A DNA stretch of 64,000 bases from Ulva prolifera (GCA_023078555.1 CM041196.1:10124985-10188984), one strand, 5' to 3'; positions 32,110 to 42,872 are shown, numbered from the stretch's first letter. A program made the numbers and translations. The notes: generated by a model not told the origin, from the sequence alone.

Positions 32110-34660
32110 ATGGCGACCAGGGCCCTGCAACAGCAGCGAAGGGTTCCAGCTGTCACGCCCTGCCAGTATGTCCTGGGGGTCCTGCTTCTCGCAGCATTTG
32201 TGTGTGGTAAAGGGGGTGGAGGTGCAAGTGGGGGAGGGGGGGGTGGGGGTGGTGGTGGTGGTGGTGGTGGTGGTGGTAGTGGTGGTTTCGTTGGGGGCGG
32301 ACACGGCGCTGGCGGCAGCGAGCGCAACAGCGTTGATAATGGCGGCGCGGGCGGCATCGTCGTCGGTATCATCGGAGCCGTCATGCTTGGCTGCTTTTGC
32401 ATGTGCGTCTGCGTCCGTCATTGGCAGCGGACGCAAGTGAAAGGTCAGACTGCAGCAAGCACAGCATACGAGCCGACAGAAGTTGGCAGAGCGGCTGTGG
32501 CAGCGGCAAAGTCCAACTGGGTGCACTTCGTGCGGAGCCGGAGCGCTGTGCCCGCGGGCTCGCTGCTCCTCCCTCCACTCAGCCGCGACCCAGCATGTGT
32601 GGAGCCAGTGGGAGTCTCAAGCACGGGCGGTGGCCGCCCAAAGAAGTGAGCAGGCACACCTCCCTGACTGCGCAGCTGAGCACGTGTGACGCCAAATATA
32701 CCAAAATGATTCTATTGCTGTTTGTGCTGATGTCACAGCTATCAGGGAAGGCCTTGATTCAGGCCTGCTTTGGTCGCCAACATGTTCCTCAGGCATGACG
32801 TGAGTGCGGCCATGTCAGTGCAGGATCAACCTGTTCAACATCCAAGGGTACTACACCGAGGTGAGGCGGCTCGTGAGCCATCCGCCTGACTCGGCAGTTG
32901 TCCAAGTACCTCTGAACCAGCACGAGCTGCACGAGAGCGACATGAGGCTCACGCTGTTTTCCGCGACAGCGGGCGCCGCAGGGAGCGGCTTGTGGACGGT
33001 GAGCGGCACCGGCCGGGACAGGGACAGCTGCAGCACAGTCAACGGTATCTACGACGCCAGCACAGGCCGGTGAGCCCCCGCCTGACAATGAGTTGCGCAG
33101 CTGATCGATGGCAGTTCTCTCTGTTAAAAATTGCAGCCCTTCTGAGCACGCTAGCAGGTGTAAAGTACAGTAAATATAAATTCACTGAGCCGTATCTTAT
33201 TGGACATTGACAACTCCGAGTTAACGGGACCACATATGCCGGTGTAGACTGTGCTGTGCATGGTGCCACTGCCGCCCGAAGAAGGCCAGCGAAGTAGGTA
33301 CACGTGCATGTGAATCAATGAAAAGCCGTGCACACAGCGGCACGGTAGTGCTTGAGCAAGAGCTATGTGGTGCAGGGTGGCATGGGCAGAGGTCAGTTCG
33401 GGTGGCCTGGAGGTTATCTTCGCGGGGGAGCTCCTGCAGGGCGTTGCCGCGGGCTCGCAGCAAGCCCCTGCAGCCTCTGCGTCTGGCAAGTTGTCGGAGA
33501 GCATGAGCACGGCGATGTCCGAGGCAGTCGACGGGATGGGTGACACTGACTCTGATGCACCGAGTGTCATCAACATGCCCGCCAAGGCTTTCGCGGGCCC
33601 GGCAGTTGAGCCTCTGTGGTTCCTCGTGCGGGGAGCGTACGTGGCCAACACTCACGTTGTCGGTGAGTCCTTACTGCCACCTGTGCTGTGCTGCCTATGC
33701 TGTGGTGAGTGTGCTGTGCTGCTGAGAATGTGCTGTGCTATGCTGTGCTGTGAAGCATGTGCTGTGCTGTGCCGTACTGTGGCGCATGTGCTGTTCCGTG
33801 CTATGCATCGCAGCCAAACCGCTGACAGACCTGTTGCTTGATGACTTTCCCACCGGTCTACACCTGTCGCAACGGAGAGTTTCGGGGAGCCTGGGAGTCG
33901 TGTGAATAACATGGCGCCGATATGTACTGTCGAGATGCATGCTCCTTGTGCGTATGTGTGTGAGTGACTAGCAAATCACAGACACAGTGTGCGCGATGGC
34001 AAGCACAAGTGTTACACGATTGCTGAATGGCCTAGGCCTCGTACTGTGATGTTGAGAGCATGCTAGCCGTGCTCCGGCTGGGGCTGGGGCTGCACTGGAC
34101 TTCTGCATTGTGTGTACTTGTCTGCAGACCTCCAGGTGTCGCTGCTGTCTCGTGAGCTCGGCCAGCCTCCCGACAACACCGACCTCGCGATGCAATGGCG
34201 TGGCCTGCGACGGCCCGCCTGCCGTTTTGCGCGCATGCACCAGTGTTGGGTCGCTTTGCAGCATTTCCAGCGATGCCACCCAGAAATTAGAGCTGAATAT
34301 TCGGAACTGTTCTGTTTGATTGCGCCAGATGCTCACTTCTACATTGACAGCACATTCCCAGTGCCTCCTGGGCCCCTCGCACCGCTGGACGCAGCCTGCA
34401 GACACCTAAGCCTGAATCACTCACCAGCTGATGTAGGGTGGCTGGGCCGTTCACTTTGCATGGTTGGTTGTGCAGGGGCGTTTGCGGGAGTGTGCCCGGG
34501 GACGGAGGCCATGAAGCGCGTGAAACCGGGCGCGCTGTCCGCCGCGAGAGAGGCGAGCAGGGCGCACCTGGAGGGCCAGCTGGACGGCAGTTACGCTGAG
34601 TGCGTGGCCAAGGGGCTGCCCTGGAGCTCAGGCCAGGGCAATGTTGACTACGTGGTCTGA
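32110..34660 (+). CDS. array copy E: glycine-rich single-pass membrane protein
   Basis: Exons 32110-32645, 32824-33069, 33376-33662 and 34476-34660; 417 residues, in frame. The start MATRALQQQRR is followed by a signal peptide with an unusual Cys before the cleavage region (AAFVCGK). The Gly tract is encoded by a pure GGT run (about 32246-32276), the kind most prone to slippage. The membrane helix is VVGIIGAVMLGCFCMCVCV, followed by HWQRTQVK. A further exon is possible at 34128-about 34201 (acceptor TCTGCAG, DLQVSLLSRELGQPPDNTDL, donor GC|GTGGCC). It is phase 1-1 and so could be included or skipped without changing frame, but copy C breaks the matching sequence, so I left it out. Intron 2 holds a (TTTAC)n-tailed repeat and intron 3 a truncated MITE. 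Confidence 0.72.
33160..33240 (-). repeat. (TTTAC)n-tailed dispersed repeat in intron 2 of copy E
   Basis: Near full length in reverse: TAAAGTACAGTAAAT, then ACTGAGCCGTATCTTATTGG, ACATTGACAACTCCGAGTTA and ACGGGACCACATATGCC. Confidence 0.8.
34241..34328. mobile_element. hAT-like MITE, right-truncated, in intron 3 of copy E
   Basis: Intact left end CAGTGTTGGGTCGCTTTGCA and core; the right end after TTTGATTGCGCCAGATG is lost. Confidence 0.7.
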
Positions 34661-35370
34661 GCCGCGGGATACGGCATCGTTTGGCGCAGAGAGGCACTGG
34701 CATGAAGATCACGGGCGTGGCCAATGATCATCAAACCTTGGGAGTGAAGCAGGCAGCGTGACATCATGTATCTCAGTGCAGAATAGTGCAGACGTGTGTA
34801 GAGGACAGGCCTCATGGCAGTACATGATTCACCCTTGCAGGTTTGAGTCATCCCAAACCTCCGGCCAGGTGATGCATGGCATGTGTTCGCCCAGAGGGAC
34901 ACAGAGCGAAAGAGTACTCTTTTCGTCGGACGCCCACGGTCAGAAGTTCGGGGAGTGCAGCAATCAGTGTGACGTCATGGGTGTTGGTGCAATACAGTGC
35001 CGTGTGTAGAGAACAGGCGTTGGTGCAGAACGTGACGCAGTCCATCAGTACATATATTGAGAAGAGTCATGCAAGTTTGAGTGATTCTCAACCTTCAGCC
35101 AGCCAGGCCAGCCAGGCGGAACCGCATGTTGGTATAGACATTGTTGCTGCAATTGTACAGCAGTCCAGCCGATTCGACTACGCAGCGAGTGGTCCTGGTG
35201 AGTTTTGGCGTGGCTGCCTTGGATGGTGCGATTCGTGGGTTCTCTGAGATAGTGTTGCTGATCGCTGGCTCAAGAAGTTTGTTGTTGTTCAGATGGTTTA
35301 GCAGTGACAGTAGCGTCACGTGTGATAGAGGATGCCTTCACAGTTGTGCATGGGCATCATGTAAATTTGA
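34661..35370. other. 3' flank of copy E with a local duplication
   Basis: No gene called. The sequence after the stop (GGCATCGTTTGGCGCAGAGA, GCAGCGTGACATCATGTATC, GTGTAGAGGACAGGC) recurs in diverged form at about 34875-35030 (GGCATGTGTTCGCCCAGAGG, AGTGTGACGTCATGGGTGTT, GTGTAGAGAACAGGC), so the 3' untranslated region has been duplicated in tandem. Copy C's 3' flank matches the first unit. Confidence 0.5.
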
Positions 35371-36448
35371 GTCAGCTAGGTTGTCAAACCAGGTCTACAG
35401 CTGGCAGAAGCTACGAGTGCCTGCTGTCCATGGCGGTTGTGCTGGGCTGTTGCGTATGCTGGTTGTGGTCTTGGCTGTGGCATGGGTGGGTTGAATGCTG
35501 TACACATGTTTGTGCAAATGTGCCTTTGCTGCACGCTGTTCCTGTGGATCGACCTCAGCTTTTACGGTATTGCCTCCTGCCCTGTGACCTTGTACAAGAC
35601 TGCTTACGCCACAAGACTGCTGTCTGCGATGCCGGTCCATCTACTCTGCATCTGAACCCAGTCATCCAGGAAAGTCTCTGTCAGATCCAAACACAGCTTC
35701 ACAAGCTCTTTCAACTCGGATTGGCTCAAGTTCAAGTTTGAATCCGGACCTCCTGCACGATCGATGGACACCTTGGCAGGGCAGCTTCCGTGACACTGAA
35801 AACTGGCGAGGCGCTTGCCACCACTTCCGGATCATGTTTCAGTTGTTCACAGGCTGCTCTATCCAGTGCAGGCAGCGGCACGCAGCAGTGGCCGTGCCAT
35901 TGCTCGGGAACGAGCCTAGGCCATTTGCATGAGCAGCGTGCGACGGTTGTGGATCAGCCCTGCTGCCTGACCGCTGACACAATTGCATGCCCTGCCCCTG
36001 TTATCTGCGGGGGAAAGACTGACGGAAAGTATGGCTGACACTCCCTGTTCGATGTCGATAATCCTAGCTGCAGCGAACCACTGGCAGAGGTCCGTAGTCA
36101 ATCACAGCGCCCTCGGTGTTCAGGTCGCTAGGCGTGAGACCACACTTGATAACAATTTGATGTACCGTGAGGTGAACCGAGGGGAGTTCACAGCCCTGGT
36201 CGCGTCCTGGCCGCGGCGTTTACCAGCTGCTCAGCACCGCAAACTGCAGCGCGCTCTTCACACAAACTCCGCAATGTCTGCGCATTTGAGATTTATGCAT
36301 GCTGCCTCGGCGGTGCTGAAGCAGGTGGCCCTGATCTGTGCGCAACCTAGACACGAGCTCGTGCTCGGCGTACATAAAAGCCCCCGACACAGATTAGAAA
36401 GCTTATCGGCGTGAGCGAAGGCATCTGCTCGATTTGTGAAATCGATGC
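35371..36448. repeat. segmental duplication, unit 2 (5' flank of the array relic)
   Basis: Partner of 30664-31760. It leads straight into the deletion relic, just as unit 1 leads into copy E. Confidence 0.85.
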
Positions 36449-36624
36449 CCCTCCCTCCACTCACCGGCATCCCAGCAAACGTGGAGCCTCTGCGGCGGTC
36501 GAGCCGGAGCGGCGGCTTGCCGAAGAAGCTCCTCGACGGCCAGCTGGACGGCAGTTACGCGGAAAGCATGGCCAAGGGTGTGCCCTGGAGCGCGAGCATG
36601 GAGTCGGTCGACTGCGTGGTCTGA
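36445..36624 (+). pseudogene. array relic: exon 1 tail fused in frame to last-exon tail
   Basis: An open frame of 59 codons from ATG at 36445 to TGA. The first about 26 residues match the end of exon 1 (MPLPPLTGIPANVEPL, then SGGLPKK). They pass directly into the end of the last exon (LLDGQLDGSYAESMAKGVPW, then VDCVV). Signal peptide, Gly tract, membrane helix and exons 2 and 3 are absent. The junction falls a base or so after the normal exon 1 donor but deep inside the last exon, so it is not a splice product (not a retrocopy) and is best explained by internal deletion. The frame is open, so a short cytoplasmic peptide could still be made, though its promoter region is also shortened. Confidence 0.7.
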
Positions 36625-39051
36625 CTGAACACTGAACATCAACTCAGACGCCCTGTTGTTGAAAGAGATCTGCTTCTCTAGTGTATCGTAGTTTGGGCCA
36701 CTGGGACAGGACAACTGGCGAGTCCGCAATCAAGTGGCATGTCGTGTAGGCGCGCAGAGTCACGTGCGCATGTGTGTGTCCAAAGTGCAGTACATCAAAT
36801 CAGGCGTCACAGCATGTAAATACGCGCCAGCTGTTAAACAGGTGTGGTTCGCTACCCAGCGATGCAGCCTGCAGCTGCATACACTGCTGCTGCGCAAAGG
36901 GCGTTCCATGTGACACTCCCGGTGCCCTCAACGTGTCACGTGGCGGTCATCAAGTCGCCGAGGCCCGATGTATTCACAGATATGGCTTGTACACCCGGAT
37001 CATGATGCCCCTGCCGATCAACGGTCACCTGTGAGTGAGGCCAGAATGGCGACAAATATCTGCACCTGTACATGCATGAAGTACATGCGTGTGCAGCTGC
37101 GTGTCTCGTTGACACAGGCGTCGAGGCAGGTGGCAACGGCGGAACGCCACCGCCATCACTGCATGGCGCGGGTGCATGCGGGTACAGCGAGTCCAAAGTC
37201 AAGAAACACGCCCATAGCATGCGCGCACGGCAGGGTCGATGCACACACGTCGCCCATGCGCGCATGCACGCACACGCACACACCCACGACCCAGCAGCTG
37301 TGAACCAAGGAGTCAGAATGGCTGGTAGCACCGCCGGGGGAATGCACAAGCTCGGCAATGCCAGCCGCCGGGACAGCGGGCGCCATTCTACGTCAGCTTC
37401 GGCCACGGATCTCGTGCACAGCAGGGCGCTGGCAGCCACACGCCCCACGGCCAGGACCAGCCGCGGCACGTGTACCTCTATATGCGTTTCTCTACTCAGG
37501 AGACTTGGCGCTGCCACACACCTGCAGCTGTGTGCCGCTGCCCTCTGGCAGATGCCACTGGGTGAGGCATGATGTCCGGCCGGTTTGGGCGGTTTGCCGT
37601 GAATTCTGGTAGCATGCGAATGCGTCTCCAGAGACACTGCAACACCGCAGAGTGCGACATCGCGGCTGTGCGACATTAAGGAGTGCTGGTGGAGCACTTG
37701 GATTTGGGCACGGAGCTCAAGCATCAGATCATGATCTAGACCGATGATGGACCTGGCAGCCTGTCCGCATGCGCCATGCATGATACCGAACGGAGACAGC
37801 GGCGGTCATCAACCATCTCGGAGCGCCTGTAGACACCACCTGCTCATGCGGTCTTGCCTACAGTGTGACGGCTGACTCGGAGGCTGCTTCAAATGCTGTT
37901 GAAGGTGCTGCTTCATGCATGGTGTGGACGTGGTGAGTGTCGTTGTTTCAGCTTCGTGCGCATGCAAAACTAAAGCCCAGAAGTGCTGTGGTGTCCCCAA
38001 ACCATTCACAGCTTCCAGAACATTCCACACATGTGCCCAGCATGTCCAGGTGGCAAGGCATGCACTCTCGCCTCACTTCACAAAAGTCTGGGACAGTTTT
38101 TACAAACTACAACAAGGCACGTGCAACGCTTTGATCGCGTGCCGGCAGAGGCTGTGACTGCATGCGCGCCGCTGATGATCGCATACCGCGCAACTGCGCT
38201 GTGTGAGGACTGTGAGTCATGTAGCATGAAGCCACGTTGACCCCGCAGCAGGTGGCACCAGTTAGTGTTCAACCAGTACTTAGGCATGCAAAGTACACAC
38301 GCGGTATGATGCCGGGGTCGCAATCGGCGTTCATTGAATTGATACCGCCGAGACAGGCAACGGGCGTGAGCACTTCAGGCCGCGCGTTCACATCTAAAAG
38401 AACACGGCGCAAAACCTAAACACGTTCAACCGCTTAATACTTGATCTTGTGTAATATTGTGTGCGCAACCGCGGCCACACAGGAAGGCATGTCCGCCTGC
38501 AGCTGCATCTGACCAGCTGTCTGACCTCCGACAGTCAGCAGAGGCTCTTTCTATCCTCTTCGCGAGCGAACCTGTCAAAGATCGTGTCAGTCGTGGAGAC
38601 TTAGAGCTATACTCTGTACTATTGTCTTCGTGAATAGCCAACACCTGGAAATTTTCTTACCTGTTTGACGTCGTGTGCACGATGGCTACATAAGAGTGAA
38701 CGTGCCCAGTGATGGAAACAAAGTAATCCAAGAAATATATAGTCGCTGTTGTCTAAGACCGGGCCGACGCGAAGACAAGTCTTGCTCAGACACTGCAGGT
38801 ATGTTATCGCTGGCACAAGCTCTTGAATCCGCATCTGACCTTGGGAAGCATACCGTCCATTTGATGTAGCTCCACAGCCTGTCATGTTTTAAAACGAAGC
38901 GTCCCTGGCGTGCGCTGCGCAGATCAGGCGTAGCCGAACGGAACGGCAGCTTCAACGCCGCTGGAGCACAGGAGAGCAAGCAACTAGCACAGCAATGTAT
39001 TTCATCAGCTCACATATTTCTCAGCTCACCAGCTTGGTTGCGGCGTAGGCG
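36625..39051. other. spacer between the relic and copy F
   Basis: No gene called. 36800-36900 resembles sequence near 41820-41870 and 43480-43530 (GCATGTARATACGMGCCAG and GCGATGCAGCCTGCA), so it is array-flank sequence. A 281-codon minus-strand frame (36936-37781) has no domain and is rich in His, Cys and Ala; I do not support it. The conserved upstream block of F follows. Confidence 0.45.
38558..38645 (+). promoter_or_regulatory. conserved upstream block (copy F), degenerate
   Basis: TCTTCGCGAGCGAACCTGTC, then GATCGTGTCAGTCGTGGAG and CTTCGTGAATAGCCAACACC. Confidence 0.35.
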
Positions 39052-41511
39052 ATGAGGGCAGCACAGGCCATGCAACATCAAGAAAGAGCGCTGGCTGTCA
39101 CGCTCTGTCAGCATGTCCTGCACATGCTGCTACTCGCCGCATGTGTGCGCGGTAAAGGGGGTGGCGGTGGGGGCGGTGGAGGGGGAGGTGGAGGTGGAGG
39201 CGGCGGTGGTGGTGGTGGTGGGGGCGGAGGTGGTGGTGGCTTCGGCGGCAGCCGCGGTGGTGGCGGTGGGGGCGCTGGCGGGTGGCCCATGGCGCTCGGT
39301 ATCATCGGCGGCATGTTCTTCCTCACCGGGTGCGCTTTCGCGTGTTTCTACATCCGTCTGCGTACGAAGAGGAAGCGCGGCCTGACCAACCGGCCCCAGC
39401 CCGCAAGCGCCAGCGCGCCGTACACTCCGACGGCAGCTGGCAGAGCTGCCGTGGCAGAGGCAAAGTCCAACTGGGAGAGCTTCGTGAGGAGCCGGAGCGC
39501 TGTGCGGGCTGGCCTGCTGGCCCTCCCTCCACTGACCCACGTCTCAGCACATGTGGAGCCAGTGCGAAGCTCAAGCAACGGCGACGGCCTCCCAAGGAAG
39601 TGCGCTGCCTCGCCTGCCTACAAATGCTGGGTCGTTGGGCCCGATCACATAGAACAATTCCACCAACAACAACAAAAATGGACCAAGCCCTGCACGGCAG
39701 CTCAGAAAATGCTGCAGGGCGACACGGGTTGGCACGGTTCCGTGTTCGTGCATCCGGCCTGCTTGCCCCAGAACCTCACCTGAAGCCGAACGTCGGCATG
39801 TTGACAGCTGCGCGGCGCCTGCATGCGGACAGCCTGCGTGTTCCGCACGCGCGGCAATTGAAGTGAGTGCGCGCACCCCCGATGCAGGATCCGGCTGTCG
39901 ACAGTCCGAGGGTACTACACCGAGGCGCGGCGGTACGTGCGCACATATGACTACTTCAAACACCCGGGGGCTGTTGCCGTCGATAAGGGGGACACCGGCA
40001 TGCGCAGCAGCAGCGCCCAGCACGAGAGCGACATGAAGCTCACCCTGCATCCTCCCACAGGCGGAGGGAGTGGCTTGTGGACGGTGAGCGGCTCTGGCAA
40101 GGACAGGGACAGCTCGAGTAGAGTCAACGGCATCTACAACCCCAGCACCGGCTGGTGAGCACCTGCCTCATTACGGGCTGCAGGCGCGGGATGGCAGCTC
40201 CTGACTCTGTCTTTCCGAGCATGTCGTGACGTGCAGGCTGTGCTGTGAGCTGCACTTGCAGACGGCCTATCAAGTACAGGAACATTGGACCGATTTTACT
40301 GAGCCATGTCCGCAGGAGGACACTGAAAACTCCAAATGAATGGGACCCATCGCCGTTGAGTACAATTCCGTAGGTGCACGTGTATTTCACTCTGCGGCGT
40401 CACAGTTTTGTTTGGTTTTTTCTGTTGCCCTGCATGTGGAGACACGAGACTGCTCGAACAAGAGCTGCGCACGTGGTGCAGGGTGGCGTGGGAGGAGGTC
40501 AGCTCGGGCGGCCTGGAGGCCATCTTCGCTGGGGAGCTGCTCCAGGGCGTCGCCCCGAGCACGCAGCAAGCCGCCGCAGCCCATGCGTCCGCAAAGCTCT
40601 CTGACGTTGCGAGCAGAACCGCGTCTGAGGCAGTCGACGGGATGGGCGACGCTGACTCAGAAGCACAGAGTGTCATCAACATGCCCTGCAAGCCTGCAGG
40701 CTCAACTGAGCCTCTGTGGTTCCTCATACGGGGAGCGTATGTGGCCAACACGCATGTCATTGGTAAGCTCTCACTGCTGCCTGTGATATGCTGCATTGCC
40801 AGAGCTGTGAAAGATCTGCTAGCAGCGCTGCGGGCTGGCTTCCCCGCCAGTGCACACCTTTGGGACTGCTCCAGAATGCACCTCTCCAGAGCTGGCGCCT
40901 CTGCAGCTGTGAGTGGTCGATCGTGGCGCCAACAGTTCGTCTCAACTTGAGTAATTACATCCACCTCTTTGCGAGTGAACGCATCAGTGACTGACAGCTC
41001 GCGGTGAGCTGTATCCAGCACGGAAAACAACAAACAGTTTGATTGCTTCGCCCGAGGACTGGGATCAGAAGACCTGGGCACAGCTGAATGCTACATGAGA
41101 TTTCTTCCTCAATCCCTCATTTTCTCAAGGTTTCAGCGGCGCCTCGTCCACCCGCACATCTCCCGAGGGGTAGAGTGATCAACTCTGCATTGGAGCTCTG
41201 CATTGAAGTGGTCCGCCAGGCGTTGCGCAGCTGCTGGTTTGCGTCGCATGCCAATCTTGGGTGACGCGCCACAACGTCGCAGTGTGAATGAAGTGGTATG
41301 CTTGTTGGTGCGATGACCTCGAATGCATGGTGCAGGGGCGTTTGCTGGAGTGTGCCCGGGGACAGAGGCCTTGAGAGGGAAGAAACGAGAGACACTGTCC
41401 AACGCGAGAGAGGCAAGCAGGGCGCTCCTCGACGGCATGGTGAAACACAGTTATGCAGAGTGCATGGCAAAGGGGCTGCCCTGGAACCGGAGAAGGGAGG
41501 CTGCGGCGTGA
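39052..41511 (+). CDS. array copy F: glycine-rich single-pass membrane protein
   Basis: Exons 39052-39599, 39888-40154, 40482-40762 and 41336-41511; 423 residues, in frame. The start MRAAQAMQHQERALAVTLCQ resembles pseudogene B (MQHQ) rather than C-E (MATSV/MATR). It has the longest Gly run of the set (more than 25 consecutive) before GFGGSRGGGGGGAGG. The membrane helix is GIIGGMFFLTGCAFACFYI, followed by a strongly basic RLRTKRKRG. Exon 2 is 7 residues longer than in E and ends in Trp (GWGG from GGCTG|G) instead of the Arg at that splice junction in the others. The exon 3 donor is GTAAGC. The last exon ends RRREAAA without the VDYVV tail of C, E and the relic. No MITE is recognisable in intron 3. 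Confidence 0.72.
40288..40350 (-). repeat. (TTTAC)n-tailed repeat, degenerate, in intron 2 of copy F
   Basis: GATTTTACTGAGCCATGTCC, then GGACACTGAAAACTCCAAAT and GAATGGGACCC; same position and orientation as in copy E, so it was inserted before those copies separated. Confidence 0.55.
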
Positions 41512-41525
41512 GCACTCGACCCCTG

Positions 41526-41614
41526 CGGCATATGTGGTCCCGTTGGTTGAACTCGGAGGTGTCAATGTCCAATAGGACACGGCTCAGAAAATTCAGATTT
41601 ACTTTACTTTACTT
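41526..41614 (+). repeat. (TTTAC)n-tailed dispersed repeat, long tail
   Basis: GCGGCATATGTGGTCCCGTT, GTGTCAATGTCCAATAGGAC, ACGGCTCAGAAAATTCAGA, then TTTACTTTACTTTACT. The 3' tail is the clearest evidence for a (TTTAC)n end. Confidence 0.8.
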
Positions 41615-41900
41615 GAACATGTGTTCAGATTTTCTATTGTCAGAACAGAACATTTATGCTTTGGGCCACTTGAACGAGAGGAGATGAGTCTGGGATCAGA
41701 TCTGATTCGGGATCTTCGGGGGTGCATTGTCACGTGTACCGTGAAGCGGCTTGACAGTGCGGTACAAGCACGGGCATCCGAACATGTGAATTAATATTTG
41801 AGTCGATATGATCTATCCTCCTGGCGATGCAGCCTGCATACATTGCTGCTGTCTGAAGGGGGACCCTCAATTGTGTTGCCCACCGAGCCTTGAAGCTTTC

Positions 41901-41944
41901 TGTCCACTGCTGGCCACTGCTGGCCACTGCTGGCCACTGCTGGC
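41901..41944. repeat. 10-bp minisatellite
   Basis: TGGCCACTGC repeated about four times. Confidence 0.9.
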
Positions 41945-42140
41945 ATGTGGCCCCGGCCGTCCGGAGTTGTCAAGGGCTGATACAGACACATCTGATGGCC
42001 GGGTATCTACTTCACTGCCCTGCTAGCAGCGCTGATCTATCGAGCGATATTTATGAACACGCACATGGGGGGCCTGGCCTCCACCATGCATTGGTCGGCG
42101 AGGCACGCAGCGAGTGTCGACTCGCCTCGCAGGATATGGA

Positions 42141-42220
42141 TTCAGGGCTGCCACCTGAACATCAGTCCTGAAGATTCCGGATTCTTCTACGTAAAGCGGC
42201 CTGACGACCCGACACTGGCA
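42141..42220. mobile_element. hAT-like MITE, left-truncated
   Basis: TTCAGGGCTGCCACCTGAAC, then CGTAAAGCGGCCTGACGACC and CGACACTG; the left end is missing. Confidence 0.55.
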
Positions 42221-42368
42221 GGCAGAGTGGCTGTAGGTGCCCATACCCACGTGAACAGCTCTGCGGCAGCAGCATGAAGCTCCGGCCACGAGTGCCTGCC
42301 GGTGCTCCTCCTCACGCTGTCCGGGCGCCCGACAAGCCCACAGGGGGTGCAAACTACTGACTCATGTG

Positions 42369-42421
42369 TGTTACAAGGATAAAAGTGGCAAGACGGGCAG
42401 CACCGCGAAAGAAGCAAGCAG
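42369..42421 (+). repeat. GGGCAGCACCG-type dispersed repeat
   Basis: Near-identical partner of 12289-12341 (GGCAAGACGGGCAGCACCGC then GAAAGAAGCAAGCAG). Confidence 0.75.
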
Positions 42422-42611
42422 ACCGAGCACACACGCAGACACCCACGCACGCCACACCCATCACGCGCAGAAGACCCATCACGCTCTCAGACTGCTGACT
42501 CTTATGTTCATTTGGAGACACTGCTGACTCGCCAGAGGCTGTTGTGCTACTCCCGGTTCCCTGGTAGCTAGATATCTAGATAGCGCATGCGCCACACGTA
42601 TGTTGTCCTGT

Positions 42612-42682
42612 TAGTACGGAGGTGTCAATGTCCGGTTCGTGATACGGCTCAGTATGTCTAAATCTCATTTACTTTACTTGAC
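42612..42682 (+). repeat. (TTTAC)n-tailed dispersed repeat
   Basis: AGTACGGAGGTGTCAATGTC, GATACGGCTCAGTATGTC, then ATTTACTTTACTT. Confidence 0.65.
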
Positions 42683-42839
42683 ATGAAAGCTTTCCAAGCG
42701 TGCTGGCCTTGCTCCTGGTGGGACCGGGTGAGCTGGTCTTTCGCATTTCTGCATGTTGCACATCCACTTTCTTTTCATGTGGCTGCTGCCTTTTTGTGCA
42801 CCTGCTTCATCTCGTGACGGGCACAGCGACCCACTCTCA

Positions 42840-42872
42840 CAATTCAGATTTACTTTTACTTTACTTTACTCT
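42840..42872 (+). repeat. (TTTAC)n-tailed repeat, 3' end only
   Basis: ATTCAGATTTACTTTTACTT then TACTTTACT; the body is absent. Confidence 0.55.

Noticed and set aside
36445..36624. Relic as a retro-copied (processed) gene
   Set aside because: The last-exon part starts well inside the exon, exons 2 and 3 are absent, and there is no poly(A) or target duplication; an internal deletion fits better.
36936..37781. 281-codon minus-strand frame
   Set aside because: Low complexity, no recognisable motif, and the region resembles array-flank spacer.
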